Source: JAUXJB01 sp965226855
Lineage (GTDB): Bacteria; Myxococcota_A; UBA9160; SZUA-336
Assembly (NCBI GenBank): GCA_965226855.1
Contig: CBDDEE010000031.1
Coordinates: 62,001-126,000 of the forward strand
Length of the DNA stretch: 64,000 nt
Reading direction: 5' to 3'
Shown: in pieces, positions 25,953-34,916 of the stretch
How positions within the stretch are numbered: position 1 is the first letter of the stretch
Layout of the letters: each line of letters begins with the position of its first letter
Made by a program: the position numbers and the translations under genes
Notes under the pieces: generated by a model
Database searches by the model: none
What the model was told of the DNA's origin: nothing
The model's input: the letters and a program-made list of their open reading frames with translations, nothing else

Positions 25953-27145
25953 TACCTGAGTCCGAAGTCCCAGCCGTCTCCGATCTTGTAAGACTTCAGA
26001 ATACGGCGCGCCGTGGTGGTGATGTGTACCTCGTCGGCCCCGTCGTAGATGCGCGCGAAACGCGCGTGACGGTACATGCTCTCCAGCGGCGTGTCCTCCG
26101 ACACTCCCTTTGCGCCGAAGACCTGAATTGCGCGGTCGATCACGTTGTGCAGCATCTGTGCGCCGACCACCTTGATCATCCCGATCTCGATTCTGGCCTC
26201 GTCTCCCTGGTCGATCTTGTGCGCCGCATTCAGCGTCAGCATGCGACTGGCTTGGATCTCACACAAGCTGTCGAACACGAACTTCTGGATCTGCTGGTGC
26301 TCGCCCAGCGTCTTGCCGAAGGCCACGCGTTCGTTCGCCCGATCGCACATCAGGTCGTAAGCGCGCTGCGCCTGGCCGAGCCAGCGCATGCAGTGGAAGA
26401 TCCGGCCGGGCCCCAGGCGCTTCTGCGCGATCTTGAAGCCCGCACCGCGCGGTCCGAGCAGGTTCCCATACGGAACGCGCACGTTGTCGTATTCGACCTC
26501 GCAGTGGCCGCCGCTCATGCCCATGACCCGAACGTCGCGAATGATGTTGTAGCCGGGCGTGTCGGTCGGCACGATGATCATGCTGAACGCGTCGTGCGCG
26601 GGCGCGTCGAGCTCCGTACGCAGCATCACCGTGGTGTAGGCCGCGCGATCGGCCCCGCTCGTGAACCACTTGCGGCCGTTGATCACCCACTCGTCGCCCT
26701 CGAGCAGCGCCGTGGTCTTGAGCTGCGTGGGGTCAGAGCTCGCGACGTCCGGCTCGGTCATTCCGAAGCTCGGGAAGACCTCTCCATCCACCAGCCGCTT
26801 CAAGTACTTGTCGCGCCACTCGTCGGAGGCATACAGGTGGAGCATGATCGAGTCCTGCAGGGAGTGCGTCCCCAGGGCGACCGTGGCGAGGCTCGAGCGG
26901 CCGACCACCTCGTTCACGTAGACGTAGTCGAGAAACGGGAGGCCCTGGCCACCGATCTCTTTCGGATGGCCCAGCGCCCAGAGTCCCTCCTCCTTGGCCT
27001 CCTGCATGAGTCGGCGCATGACCTTGTCCGACTCGGGGCTGCCACGCTCCGCGAAGAGATGCTCGACCGGGTAGACGCGCTGCTCGATGAACTCCGTGAC
27101 CTGCTTGCGAATCGGCAGCATGTGCGCCGGAACCTGGAAGCTCAT
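25952..27145 (-). CDS. Acyl-CoA dehydrogenase
   Basis: FAD enzyme of 397 residues that introduces the alpha-beta double bond in acyl-CoA. Signature segments: FGMTEPDVASSDPTQLKTTA (flavin site), WVINGRKWFTSGADRAAYTT, and YDNVRVPYGNLLGPRGAGF. The C-terminal part has QIQKFVFDSLCEIQASRMLT and IQVFGAKGVSEDTPLESMYR, with the terminal GADEVHITTTARRIL block. It belongs to the longer-chain or branched-type ACAD10/11-like group. The start ATG at 27145 follows GAGGAG; an upstream in-frame start at 27190 lacks support. It heads an operon with the DUF4212/SSS pair and is divergent from the helicase gene. Confidence 0.93.
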   Translation of the reverse strand: MSFQVPAHMLPIRKQVTEFIEQRVYPVEHLFAERGSPESDKVMRRLMQEAKEEGLWALGHPKEIGGQGLPFLDYVYVNEVVGRSSLATVALGTHSLQDSIMLHLYASDEWRDKYLKRLVDGEVFPSFGMTEPDVASSDPTQLKTTALLEGDEWVINGRKWFTSGADRAAYTTVMLRTELDAPAHDAFSMIIVPTDTPGYNIIRDVRVMGMSGGHCEVEYDNVRVPYGNLLGPRGAGFKIAQKRLGPGRIFHCMRWLGQAQRAYDLMCDRANERVAFGKTLGEHQQIQKFVFDSLCEIQASRMLTLNAAHKIDQGDEARIEIGMIKVVGAQMLHNVIDRAIQVFGAKGVSEDTPLESMYRHARFARIYDGADEVHITTTARRILKSYKIGDGWDFGLR

Positions 27146-27237
27146 GAATCGACTCCTCACCTTGTGGGGCTGGCCCAGCCTAGACTCCACTGCCCATCAG
27201 GGGCAAGCCGCAGCCTTTTTCGCTACCAAGCTCCCGC

Positions 27238-29571
27238 ATGTGGCGGCCCGGGAACAAGCTTGTTCACCCCTTCAACCCTGAGCTCGGCACCGGACTGGTC
27301 GTGGAGGTGTCGGGGCGTTTCCTCAAGGTCTACTTCCCTGCGGTCGAGCGGGAGATCACCCTGGCTGGGGAGGGAGCGGGCCTCGAGCCGCTGATACTTC
27401 CTCCGGGCGCGCTGGCCCGCATCCTCGAGAGCGACGAAGAGGTCGAGATCGCGGCGTGGGACGGGAATGCGTACACGACGAGCGACGGTCGCATCATTCT
27501 GGATGCGGAGCTCTGGCCGGTCGACACCTCCAACTCGCCGTTGGAGCGTCTCGCCCAGCTGCGCCTGGATCGCCTGGGGGCGGTGCGAAACCGGCTCGAG
27601 GGACTCCGGCTGATCCAGATGCGCGAGGCCGGAGGGCTCGGGAGTCTGCTCGGGGGCCGGATCGAGCTGTTCCCGCACCAGCTTCACACTGCGCTCGTGG
27701 CGCTGGGGCAGGACCCGGTGCGCTGGCTGCTCGCGGACGAAGTCGGGCTTGGCAAGACGGTGGTCGCCAGCTTGATCCTCTCCTCACTCGTCCGAACCGG
27801 GCGCGCGCAGCGCGCGCTCGTGATCGCGCCCGAAACGCTCACGGTGCAGTGGCTGGGCGAGCTCTACCGCAAGTTCCACCAGGTCTTCGTGCTGCTCGAC
27901 CCCGAGCGGATCGAGAGTGTCACGCGGGACTACGAGGAGGACGCGAACGCATTCGACGTTCACCCCTTCGGGGTGATCTCCGCGGACCTCCTCGTCTCCG
28001 ACCCTGAGCTCGCGGCGCAGGCCCACAAGGTGGATCTCGATCTCGTGGTGGTGGACGAGGCGCACCGCCTGGCGATCCCCGAGATCGAGGCTGTAGTAGG
28101 TCCGCTCGTCAAGCGCGCCCGGCACGCCCTGCTGCTGACGGCGACGCCGCTCGCGGCCGACCGCAGGGGTTTCTACCGGCTGCTCGCACTCCTGCGACCC
28201 GAACGCTTCGGCTCTTTCGAGGAGTTCGAGCAGATGCTCGTATCCGGCGAAGCCGCGTTTCCCTGCACGAGCGCCGTCAGGCGCGAGGACCTGGGCGCCT
28301 GGCCCCCCCGTCGAGCTCTAGGCATCGACCTGCCCGCCACGCGAAAGGAGCCGAAGAACGATCCGCGCGCGGCCTGGATCGCGGCCGAGACCCGAAGCTG
28401 GCTCGAGGAGCGCGAAAAGGTGCTCGTCTTCGTTCACGAGACAAAGACGCTCGAGAAGCTGAAGAAGTTCCTCGAGGCCGAGACGCGCACGCACGTATCG
28501 GTGTTCCACCGGGGTCTGAGCACGGCCCAGCGCGACATCGAGGTCGCGCGCTTTCGCGAGTCGACCACGCCCCTGCTCCTGGTCTCCGAGGCGGCCACGG
28601 AGGGACGCAACTTCCAGTTCTGCGATCGGATGATCCACTACGACCTGCCCACCAATCCCGTACTGCTCGAGCAGCGCATCGGGAGGCTCGACCGCATTGG
28701 GCGCAGCAAGGATGTCGAGATTGTCTACTTCCGCTGCGAGCGAGCGAGACCCGACGTGGCGCGCCTGTTCGAACGTCTGGACCTGTTTGAGCGGCCCTCG
28801 GCGGGCCTGGACGCCGCTCTGGCACCCGTCACGGCTGCGATAGAGGATGCGGCCCAGCCGAGGAAGTCCCTGGATATCGACGCGCTCGTCGCGCGTGTGG
28901 AGGCGGAACGCGAGGTCTCGCTCGACGTGCCCCGCGTGTTCTACAACGACGCGTACGACGTTTCGCAGGAAGAGAAGATCCTGGCGCTCGTGCCCGAAGA
29001 CCTGGAGCAGCGCACACGCCGCTTCTGTCTCGGCGCGGCCAATAACCTCGGCATGAAAATCGTCGAGAAGGGCGGCGAGGCGCTCTACTACCTGGAGCTC
29101 GGCGCCTCTCTGACGGTCGAGTCCCTACCGGGCGTTCCCGAAGGGTCGCGCTGGCTCGGGACCTTCGATCGCCCCGAGGCGGTGGACAAGGAGGAGCTCG
29201 ATTTCTACGCAAGCGGTCATCCCTTGATCGAAGGCCTGCTCCTCGAGCTGGAGGACGGCCCGCGAGGCCGAGCCGCGCTGTGCGAGCTTCCCGACGGAGA
29301 GGAGACCGGGGCTGGACTGCTCCTGGTGTTCCGCGACGGGCCCGAGTGGAGCGCCGTCGTCGTCGACGACTCGGGGAAGCTGCGCCCGGAGCTGGCGACG
29401 AAGCTCATCGCAGGATTGGGCGAGGCCAGGCCGGTCGATCCCCAGGAGTGGAACCTGGACTCGGGCTGGGCCGAGACGATCCGCGACCTGGGCGAGCGAG
29501 CCATCCGTAGCTTTGACGACACCGCGTCCGAGCTCGAGCTCGCGCTCTTCTTCCGCTGGATTCCGGCCTAG
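27238..29571 (+). CDS. RapA-like SNF2-family helicase
   Basis: A 777-residue Swi2/Snf2 ATPase related to RapA, which recycles RNA polymerase; it is shorter than the 968-residue E. coli protein. An N-terminal Tudor-like part (about 1-60) is followed by motif I LLADEVGLGKT, Ia LVIAPETLTVQW, II VVDEAHRL and III LLTATPLA. The C-terminal RecA lobe has SEAATEGRNFQFCDRMIHYD, then LEQRIGRLDRIGR. The C-terminal region (about 560-777) is less conserved. Its TAG stop (29569-29571) is within the CTAG where an IS481-type element inserted; before that insertion it ended against the convergent TrmH-family gene. Confidence 0.88.
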   Translation: MWRPGNKLVHPFNPELGTGLVVEVSGRFLKVYFPAVEREITLAGEGAGLEPLILPPGALARILESDEEVEIAAWDGNAYTTSDGRIILDAELWPVDTSNSPLERLAQLRLDRLGAVRNRLEGLRLIQMREAGGLGSLLGGRIELFPHQLHTALVALGQDPVRWLLADEVGLGKTVVASLILSSLVRTGRAQRALVIAPETLTVQWLGELYRKFHQVFVLLDPERIESVTRDYEEDANAFDVHPFGVISADLLVSDPELAAQAHKVDLDLVVVDEAHRLAIPEIEAVVGPLVKRARHALLLTATPLAADRRGFYRLLALLRPERFGSFEEFEQMLVSGEAAFPCTSAVRREDLGAWPPRRALGIDLPATRKEPKNDPRAAWIAAETRSWLEEREKVLVFVHETKTLEKLKKFLEAETRTHVSVFHRGLSTAQRDIEVARFRESTTPLLLVSEAATEGRNFQFCDRMIHYDLPTNPVLLEQRIGRLDRIGRSKDVEIVYFRCERARPDVARLFERLDLFERPSAGLDAALAPVTAAIEDAAQPRKSLDIDALVARVEAEREVSLDVPRVFYNDAYDVSQEEKILALVPEDLEQRTRRFCLGAANNLGMKIVEKGGEALYYLELGASLTVESLPGVPEGSRWLGTFDRPEAVDKEELDFYASGHPLIEGLLLELEDGPRGRAALCELPDGEETGAGLLLVFRDGPEWSAVVVDDSGKLRPELATKLIAGLGEARPVDPQEWNLDSGWAETIRDLGERAIRSFDDTASELELALFFRWIPA

Positions 29572-30615
29572 TTGTGGTGCCCCAGGACGTTGTTTACACC
29601 TGAGGGCTCTCTGAGAAGATGGGGTTGTTCGACGACCTCAGACTTCAAGGAGAACCCCCAGGTGCGACTTCATCCTAACGCGAAGCTGACTCCGTGGGCT
29701 CGCCATCGTTTGGCGCAGCGAGTTCGAGAGCAGGGTTGGCCGCTGGCTCGTGCCGCTCGAGAAGCCGGTGTGAGCCGCCCGACGGCCTACAAATGGTTGA
29801 ACCGGTTCGACTCCGAAGGCCAGGTCGGATTGCAGGACCGGTTCTCTCGTCCGCACCGAATCCCGAAACGGACGCCGCTCAAGGCGATTCGCCGCATGGA
29901 GCGGCTGCGGCGGCGTCGGAAGACCGCGTGGGAGATCGCGCTGGAGACCGGGATCCCGGCATCGACGGTCTCGCGGCATCTCAAGCAGCAGGGCCTGGGC
30001 CGGATTTGGCGGCTGGAGGAGGAGCTCGATCCGCCGCAGCGCTACGAGCATGCCGCTCCTGGAGATCTGTTCCACATCGATGCCAAGCGCTTCGCGCGGA
30101 TCGAGGGGGTCGGACACGCGATTCACGGCGATCGCAGTCGCAAGAAGCGAGGAGTGGGCTGGGAGGTGGCGTTCGTCTGCGTCGATGACCATACGCGCCT
30201 GGCCTACGCCGAGGTGCTGCCCGCCGAGAACGCAAAGTACGCCGTGGCGTTCTTTCGTCGAGCGTTGCGCTGGTTCGGGCGACTCGGGATCCGCTGCCAG
30301 CGCCTGCTCACGGACAACGCCAAGTGCTATGCGGAGGCCAAGGCCTTCCGCACGCTATGCGAGGAAGAAGGCATCCTGCAGAGCTTCACCCGTCCCTACA
30401 CGCCCAAGACCAACGGCAAGGCGGAGCGCTTCATCCAGACGCTCAAGCGACGCTGGGCCTATCGCCAACCGTTCCGGACCTCCGCGATCCGGGCCGCCTC
30501 GCTTCCCGCCTGGCTCAAGCACTACAATCATCACCGACCCCATCGAAGCCTGGGAAAGAAACCGCCCATGGCAAGACTCAGACAGACCCGCCAACAACGT
30601 GCTTAGGTCCCACAC
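29572..30615 (+). mobile_element. IS481-family insertion sequence (about 1,044 bp)
   Basis: The terminal inverted repeats match at 17 of 23 positions. The left begins TTGTGGTGCCCCAGG and the right, read inward, GTGTGGGACCTAAGC; both continue ACGTTGTT. CTAG lies on each side (29568-29571 and 30616-30619) as a probable 4-bp target duplication. The exact boundary could differ by one or two bases, as the core TGTGG suggests. One transposase gene is inside. The insertion fell exactly where the stop codons of two convergent genes overlapped. Confidence 0.88.
29662..30606 (+). CDS. IS481-family DDE transposase
   Basis: Transposase of 314 residues. Two HTH modules are at the N-terminus (SRPTAYKWLNRFDSEGQVGL, then WEIALETGIPASTVSRHL). 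An rve integrase core follows, with Asp in LFHIDAKRF, Asp in RLLTDNAKCY and Glu in NGKAERFIQTLKRRWAY. The start is GTG at 29662, fixed by AAGGAG nine bases upstream; the frame is open further but runs into the terminal repeat. No frameshift is seen, so it may be active. Confidence 0.92.
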   Translation: MRLHPNAKLTPWARHRLAQRVREQGWPLARAAREAGVSRPTAYKWLNRFDSEGQVGLQDRFSRPHRIPKRTPLKAIRRMERLRRRRKTAWEIALETGIPASTVSRHLKQQGLGRIWRLEEELDPPQRYEHAAPGDLFHIDAKRFARIEGVGHAIHGDRSRKKRGVGWEVAFVCVDDHTRLAYAEVLPAENAKYAVAFFRRALRWFGRLGIRCQRLLTDNAKCYAEAKAFRTLCEEEGILQSFTRPYTPKTNGKAERFIQTLKRRWAYRQPFRTSAIRAASLPAWLKHYNHHRPHRSLGKKPPMARLRQTRQQRA

Positions 30616-31344
30616 CTAGTCCCCCTCCACGGCCAGCTGACGCAGGCGTTCGGTGGCGATGGCGGAGACTGCTGCCTGCAGGTTGTAGCAAGGAATGAAG
30701 CCGGCCATCGGGATTCGGATCGTGGCGTGACAACGTTCCAGGATCTCTGGGGCGATCCCGCCGTTCTCGCCGCCCACGACGAAGAGACGTGGACCGCAGA
30801 GATCGAGCTCCCAGGGCGTGTGCTCCCCCGCCTCGTCGATGGCGTAGATCCCGTGGCCGGCGTCAGCGGCACCCGCGAGGATGTCCCAGGGTGGGGCCCA
30901 GTGCACGGGCATGAACTTGTCAGCGCGCATCGAGGCGCGCAGAGCCGCCTTGCGGCCCTCGCCGTCGAACTTCGCGTCTACGACGATCCCCTCGGCACCG
31001 GACACCTCCACGGTGCGCACGACCATGCCCACGTTGCCCGGGTAAGCCACGCCTACCAGGAGCCAGCATGCGCCCCCAGCGGCAATCATCTCGTCGATCC
31101 CAGCCGCGGGATCGCGTCCAACGAGCGCCAGGACGTCGACCGCCCCGCTGACACTGAGTCGTGTTAGTGCCCGGCGGCTCGTCGTTCGCACCGGGATACC
31201 GAGGCGCTCCGCCCGCTGCAGCACGCCTTTGACGTCGACCTCCGAGGAGTCCCGCGCCACGAGAATCAACCGCACCGCGGCGCCGGCCTGCATGGCCTCC
31301 ACGATAGACGCCGCCCCGGAGATCTGGTAAACGCGCGATTCCAT
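30616..31344 (-). CDS. TrmH/SpoU-family RNA methyltransferase
   Basis: S-adenosylmethionine-dependent 2'-O-ribose methyltransferase of 242 residues with the trefoil-knot fold. Motif 1 is NVGMVVRTVEVSGAEGI, motif 2 is LFVVGGENGGIAPEILERC with IRIPM, and motif 3 is PCYNLQAAVSAIATE, where most members have LNVSVA. An N-terminal substrate-binding domain (about 1-95) precedes it. The target RNA is unknown. The start ATG at 31344 (ESRVYQISGAASI) fits the family; an upstream in-frame extension is unlikely. Its TAG stop is half of the CTAG used by the adjacent IS481 element. Confidence 0.85.
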   Translation of the reverse strand: MESRVYQISGAASIVEAMQAGAAVRLILVARDSSEVDVKGVLQRAERLGIPVRTTSRRALTRLSVSGAVDVLALVGRDPAAGIDEMIAAGGACWLLVGVAYPGNVGMVVRTVEVSGAEGIVVDAKFDGEGRKAALRASMRADKFMPVHWAPPWDILAGAADAGHGIYAIDEAGEHTPWELDLCGPRLFVVGGENGGIAPEILERCHATIRIPMAGFIPCYNLQAAVSAIATERLRQLAVEGD

Positions 31345-31448
31345 GGCGAGAGGGTAGTGTCCGGCCGCGAGGGCCGTCTCGCAAGCGCAGCTCCCGAGCG
31401 CTTGCAAGTTGCCAGCCTACTAACGAGTCGGAGATCGGGACCCGGCTC

Positions 31449-33338
31449 TCAGTAATCCGCCTTCACCCCCACGAAGCCTACGATTCCCGGGCTCTGGAAG
31501 CCATGGGGATCGTCGTATTCCTCGTCGAACAGGTTGTCGATCCGACCGAAGGCCCGCCAGCGCGGCGAGAGCTGATAGGTGGCAGCCAGGTCGGTCACGG
31601 TGTAGCCGCCGAGTGAGATGCGGCTAAAGGGAAAGACCGCAGCGAAGTCCTTCCTGTGGCCCGTGTACACGACACTGAGGCTCATGGTCGCACTTTCCGT
31701 CGGCCGGGCCTCCGCCACAAAGCTCAGCTTGTGGGACGGGCGCCGCAGCAGATCCTGGCCGGTGTCGCGATCCTCCGCCATGGTATAGGTGTGGTCGAGC
31801 CGTAGGGTCAGTCGATCCTGCAGGCTGACCGACACGAAGGACTCGAAGCCGTCCGTCTTGGCGCGCCCGACGTTCCTGACGGTGAAGAGAGAGAAGTTCG
31901 GATCGAATACGAAGTTAATCAGGTTCCGGATCCGATTGTTGAAGTAGGTCGACCCCAGACGGACGCGGCCGTCCCAGAGCGGCTGCTCCACGCCGACCGC
32001 CCAGCCTCGGCTCTTCTCGGCGTCGAGATCAGGATTTCCGCGAAAGAAGAATGACTGGTCGAACATGTCGGAGAGCGATGGGGCCTTGAACGCGGTGCCG
32101 ATGCTGCCACGGAGTTTCGTGCCGGTCTCGGGATGAACGTAGGCAACGGCCACTCGATAGGTCAGCTCCGAGCCGAACTCGTCGTGATGGTCGAGGCGTA
32201 GCCCGAGCGTCCCGAACAGCCGATCGTCCAGCGCGAACTGCTCCTGCAAGAAGAGGGCACTCGTCCGGTTGCTGGCGTGGGTCTGCCTGGTGTCCATGGT
32301 GTCGCGCTCCGTCTCGCCTCCCAGCGTGAACACGTGATCGCGAGCCACGGTGAAGTCGTGCTTCCAGTCGAGCTTCAGTCTCTGTCCATCGTGGGTGGTC
32401 TCGCTGAACGGATCGTCGTTGTCCTTGCGGTCGTGGTCCGTATAGGAGACCCCGAAGGTCTGCGTCCAGAATCCATCCAGTAGCTCCAGCTCGCCCTCGC
32501 TGCGGACGAACAGCTGGCGCGTCGAGGCGCGGCTGTCGAGATCCTCACCGAACGAATCGAGCTCGTTGTCCGTGTCGATGAAACGGCCGACCACGCTGAG
32601 GTCGAGTACGGGGGCCGGGTGAAAGCCGACTCGCCAGGAGGTCGTGCGGTTGTCGTAGCCATCATCTTCGCTCCCACCGAAGTCCTCGGCCCAGGCCGTG
32701 GTACCGCGGGTGTGAAGGCTCGAGAAGCCGAGCGAGTAGTCGAAGAGGGAGCTGCTCCCGCGCAGTCCCGCCGCGTACTGCACCGTGTTGTACCCCCCTA
32801 CCTCTGCCCACGACGAGAGCGCCGGAGTGCCTCGCCCCTTGCGCAGGATGACGTTGATCACGCCGCCCACGGCTTCGGAGCCGTACAGCGTGCTCGACGG
32901 ACCGCGCACGATCTCGATACGTTCGACGTCCGCCATGAGCAGGTGCGCGATGTCGAACACGTTCCCGGGCGTGCTCGGGTCGGAGATCTCGATCCCGTCG
33001 AGCAGTACGAGCGTATGGTCCGACTCCGTGCCGTGCGTGAAGACAGAGGTCTGCTTGCCCTGAGGGCCCGCCTGCACGACGTGCATGCCGGGCACGGTGC
33101 GCAGCAGCTCGGGCAGCGTCCGCAGCTGTCTGCGCTCGATCTCTTCGCGGCCGATGACGGTGACCAGACCCGCGACCTGCTCGATCGGGATCTCCATCCG
33201 CCGCGTGATGGACACGACGGGAGGCGGGTCCTCCTGAGCGGGCTGCTGGGCTTGAGCGAGCCAGGGCCCGCAGACTACGGCGGCCAGGCAGATGAGGGGA
33301 AGGCAGGCGGGCCGAGGCCCGGTGGGCGTTGCGCGCAT
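31449..33338 (-). CDS. btuB: TonB-dependent cobalamin receptor (BtuB-like)
   Basis: Outer-membrane gated beta-barrel of 629 residues. The signal peptide is about 1-33 (cut after WLAQA). The plug domain contains LRTLPELLRTVPGMHVVQAG, TLVLLDGIEISDPST and VERIEIVRGPSSTLYGSEAV. A 22-stranded barrel ends at GFVGVKADY with the terminal aromatic. The start ATG at 33338 follows GGAGGAA. A cobalamin riboswitch lies in the leader, so corrinoid uptake is the likely role, and B12-dependent enzymes occur at 45-49 kb. The in-frame extension to 33518 runs into the riboswitch and is not coding. Confidence 0.9.
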   Translation of the reverse strand: MRATPTGPRPACLPLICLAAVVCGPWLAQAQQPAQEDPPPVVSITRRMEIPIEQVAGLVTVIGREEIERRQLRTLPELLRTVPGMHVVQAGPQGKQTSVFTHGTESDHTLVLLDGIEISDPSTPGNVFDIAHLLMADVERIEIVRGPSSTLYGSEAVGGVINVILRKGRGTPALSSWAEVGGYNTVQYAAGLRGSSSLFDYSLGFSSLHTRGTTAWAEDFGGSEDDGYDNRTTSWRVGFHPAPVLDLSVVGRFIDTDNELDSFGEDLDSRASTRQLFVRSEGELELLDGFWTQTFGVSYTDHDRKDNDDPFSETTHDGQRLKLDWKHDFTVARDHVFTLGGETERDTMDTRQTHASNRTSALFLQEQFALDDRLFGTLGLRLDHHDEFGSELTYRVAVAYVHPETGTKLRGSIGTAFKAPSLSDMFDQSFFFRGNPDLDAEKSRGWAVGVEQPLWDGRVRLGSTYFNNRIRNLINFVFDPNFSLFTVRNVGRAKTDGFESFVSVSLQDRLTLRLDHTYTMAEDRDTGQDLLRRPSHKLSFVAEARPTESATMSLSVVYTGHRKDFAAVFPFSRISLGGYTVTDLAATYQLSPRWRAFGRIDNLFDEEYDDPHGFQSPGIVGFVGVKADY

Positions 33339-33434
33339 TCTCGGTTCCTCCGTCTCGGTGTTGGGTTGCGGAACAGTCACCGAAACGGAAGATCCGCCCC
33401 TACGAGATGCCCCGTCTCGCGGGTAGGTGACGCG

Positions 33435-33612
33435 CGACGGCAGGTCTCCTGGCTCGCGGGTCGCGGCCCTCGCCCCACCTTCCCGGATCTCCAGTGGTGT
33501 GTTGGAGCGAGGGCTCACCGCCTACAGTTGCGGGGACAGCCACGGCCTTGGCCGGCTTTCGACCGGCCGCACCGTGTTCCCTTTCAATCCCGAGCGGGAA
33601 CCGTCACGGGCA
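33435..33612 (-). promoter_or_regulatory. Cobalamin (B12) riboswitch upstream of btuB-like gene
   Basis: Read on the minus strand, the leader contains the class hallmarks in order: ACACGGTGC, GCTGTCCCCGCAACTGTA, CACCACTGGAGATC, GGGAAGGTGGGGCG and the B12-box GAGCCAGGAGACCTGCC (near 33436-33455). Paired arms such as GCGAGGGC/GCCCTCGC and GGCCGGTC/GACCGGCC are visible. It ends about 100 bp before the receptor start, where the expression platform would mask or expose the GGAGGAA site. The limits are by eye. Confidence 0.92.
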
Positions 33613-33650
33613 GCCTATTCCGGCGCCCCGCCGCGCGTCAACAAGTCTTC

Positions 33651-34847
33651 TCAGAGCTCGAGAACGGTCTTGGCGGCTCGGCTCGAGATCCCGATGCTGC
33701 GGCGGGCGGAGCGGATGCCGTTGCGATCGTGGCCGTTCGTGCAGTAGCCGAGCGAGATCCCGGTCGCGGGATCCGCCCAGCCGATCTGCCCGCCCGCACC
33801 GCCGTGGCCGAAGGCGAGCTCGGAATTCGTGTGCCCGAAACCGCGCGCGTTGCGGGTCTTGTCACCGGCGATGATCACGCCGAGCGCGCGGTGGACCAGG
33901 TGGCCCATCAGCTCGTCTCGCAGGTCTCCTGTGCGGACCTCGAGCGCCGAGCGCAGCGTGGCGGGCTCCCAGATCTGCTCGCCGTCCGAGGACGTGCCGT
34001 TGTTGACCAGCGCCTGGTAGAAGAGGGCCAGGTCGGCCGCGGTCATCGTTCCCCCACCACCGGGAATTCCGGCCTCGCGCACCTCGGGCAGGTTGAAGCT
34101 GAGAATCGCCTCCTCCGTCACCTCGGTCACCGGCGGCGGCGGGACGCCGAGCTCACGATAGTCCTCGTCGGTGAGCGCTTCGCCCACGTGCACGCAGTCC
34201 GCGACCCGGCCGTGGTGCTCGCGCGGCAGTCCCACCCAAAGATCGTCCAGACCGAGCGGCTCCGCGATCCGGCTGCGAATGAACTCGCCGTAGGCGCTGC
34301 CAGAGCGACGCTCGATGATCTCCGCGATCACGTACATGCTGGAGGTCGCGTGATACTCGAAGCGGCTGCCCGGCTCCCAGTTGAGCCCCCACTCCGCAAA
34401 GCGTTCCAGTCGCCGCTCGCGGTCGAGGAACTCGGCGAGCTGGAATGGGGCGTGCGGAAAGCCCGCCGTGTGCGTAAAGAGCTGCTCCACCCGGATCCCG
34501 CCTTTGCCGTTCGTTCCGAACTCGGGGACGATGTCGGCCACGATCTCGTCGGTGTCGAGCTTGCCTTCCTGCATCAAGAGCCAACCTGCGGCCGAGGTCA
34601 GCGCCTTGGTGGAAGAGAACACGCAGTAGAGCGTCTCGTTCGTCGCCTCCGTCTCGCGGCCAGCATGCGTCACGGTCCCGATGGTGCGCATGCCGGCGAT
34701 CCGTCCGTTGCGAGCGAGCGCGATCTGCGCCGAGGGAAGCAACCCCTCCCGCACCTCTTTCTCGGCGCGCGCAAAAACCTCCTCGAGCTTCTCTGAGTCG
34801 ATCCCCACATCTTCCGGCGTCTCTGCGAAAAATTTCGAGTTGAGCAT
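33651..34847 (-). CDS. Serine hydrolase, beta-lactamase/esterase (class C-like) family
   Basis: A 398-residue penicillin-binding-protein-fold hydrolase without signal peptide, so probably cytosolic; esterase activity is more typical than beta-lactamase activity. The SxxK motif is in CVFSSTKALTSAAG and the YxS/N motif in EYHATSSMYVIAEII. The C-terminal HGGAGGQIGWADP corresponds to the HxG/KTG region. Substrate unknown. The start ATG at 34847 gives LNSKFFAETPEDVGID. It is on the same strand as dinB upstream and the receptor downstream, but the riboswitch separates it from the latter. Confidence 0.88.
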   Translation of the reverse strand: MLNSKFFAETPEDVGIDSEKLEEVFARAEKEVREGLLPSAQIALARNGRIAGMRTIGTVTHAGRETEATNETLYCVFSSTKALTSAAGWLLMQEGKLDTDEIVADIVPEFGTNGKGGIRVEQLFTHTAGFPHAPFQLAEFLDRERRLERFAEWGLNWEPGSRFEYHATSSMYVIAEIIERRSGSAYGEFIRSRIAEPLGLDDLWVGLPREHHGRVADCVHVGEALTDEDYRELGVPPPPVTEVTEEAILSFNLPEVREAGIPGGGGTMTAADLALFYQALVNNGTSSDGEQIWEPATLRSALEVRTGDLRDELMGHLVHRALGVIIAGDKTRNARGFGHTNSELAFGHGGAGGQIGWADPATGISLGYCTNGHDRNGIRSARRSIGISSRAAKTVLEL

Positions 34848-34916
34848 GTATTGAGGCTACCAGCCGGATCGGCAGCCCAGCAAGGAGTCGGAGGTCGGGA
34901 ACGTCCTTGCGAGGCG

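Noticed and set aside
32619..34796. Very long plus-strand frame (725 codons) over the receptor, riboswitch and serine hydrolase region
   Set aside because: It is the antisense of recognisable genes and a riboswitch, has no family motifs, and reflects the scarcity of stops in high-GC DNA. The same applies to the long frames at 5795-6889, 13032-14360, 14867-16156, 24990-25991, 25910-27394 and 57594-59858.
34880..34912. Another copy of the GGAACTTGGGGACGG or GGGACCC repeat near dinB
   Set aside because: Only a few words match (GTCGGAGGTCGGGAACG), too short and too imperfect to call; the same holds for 31421-31446.
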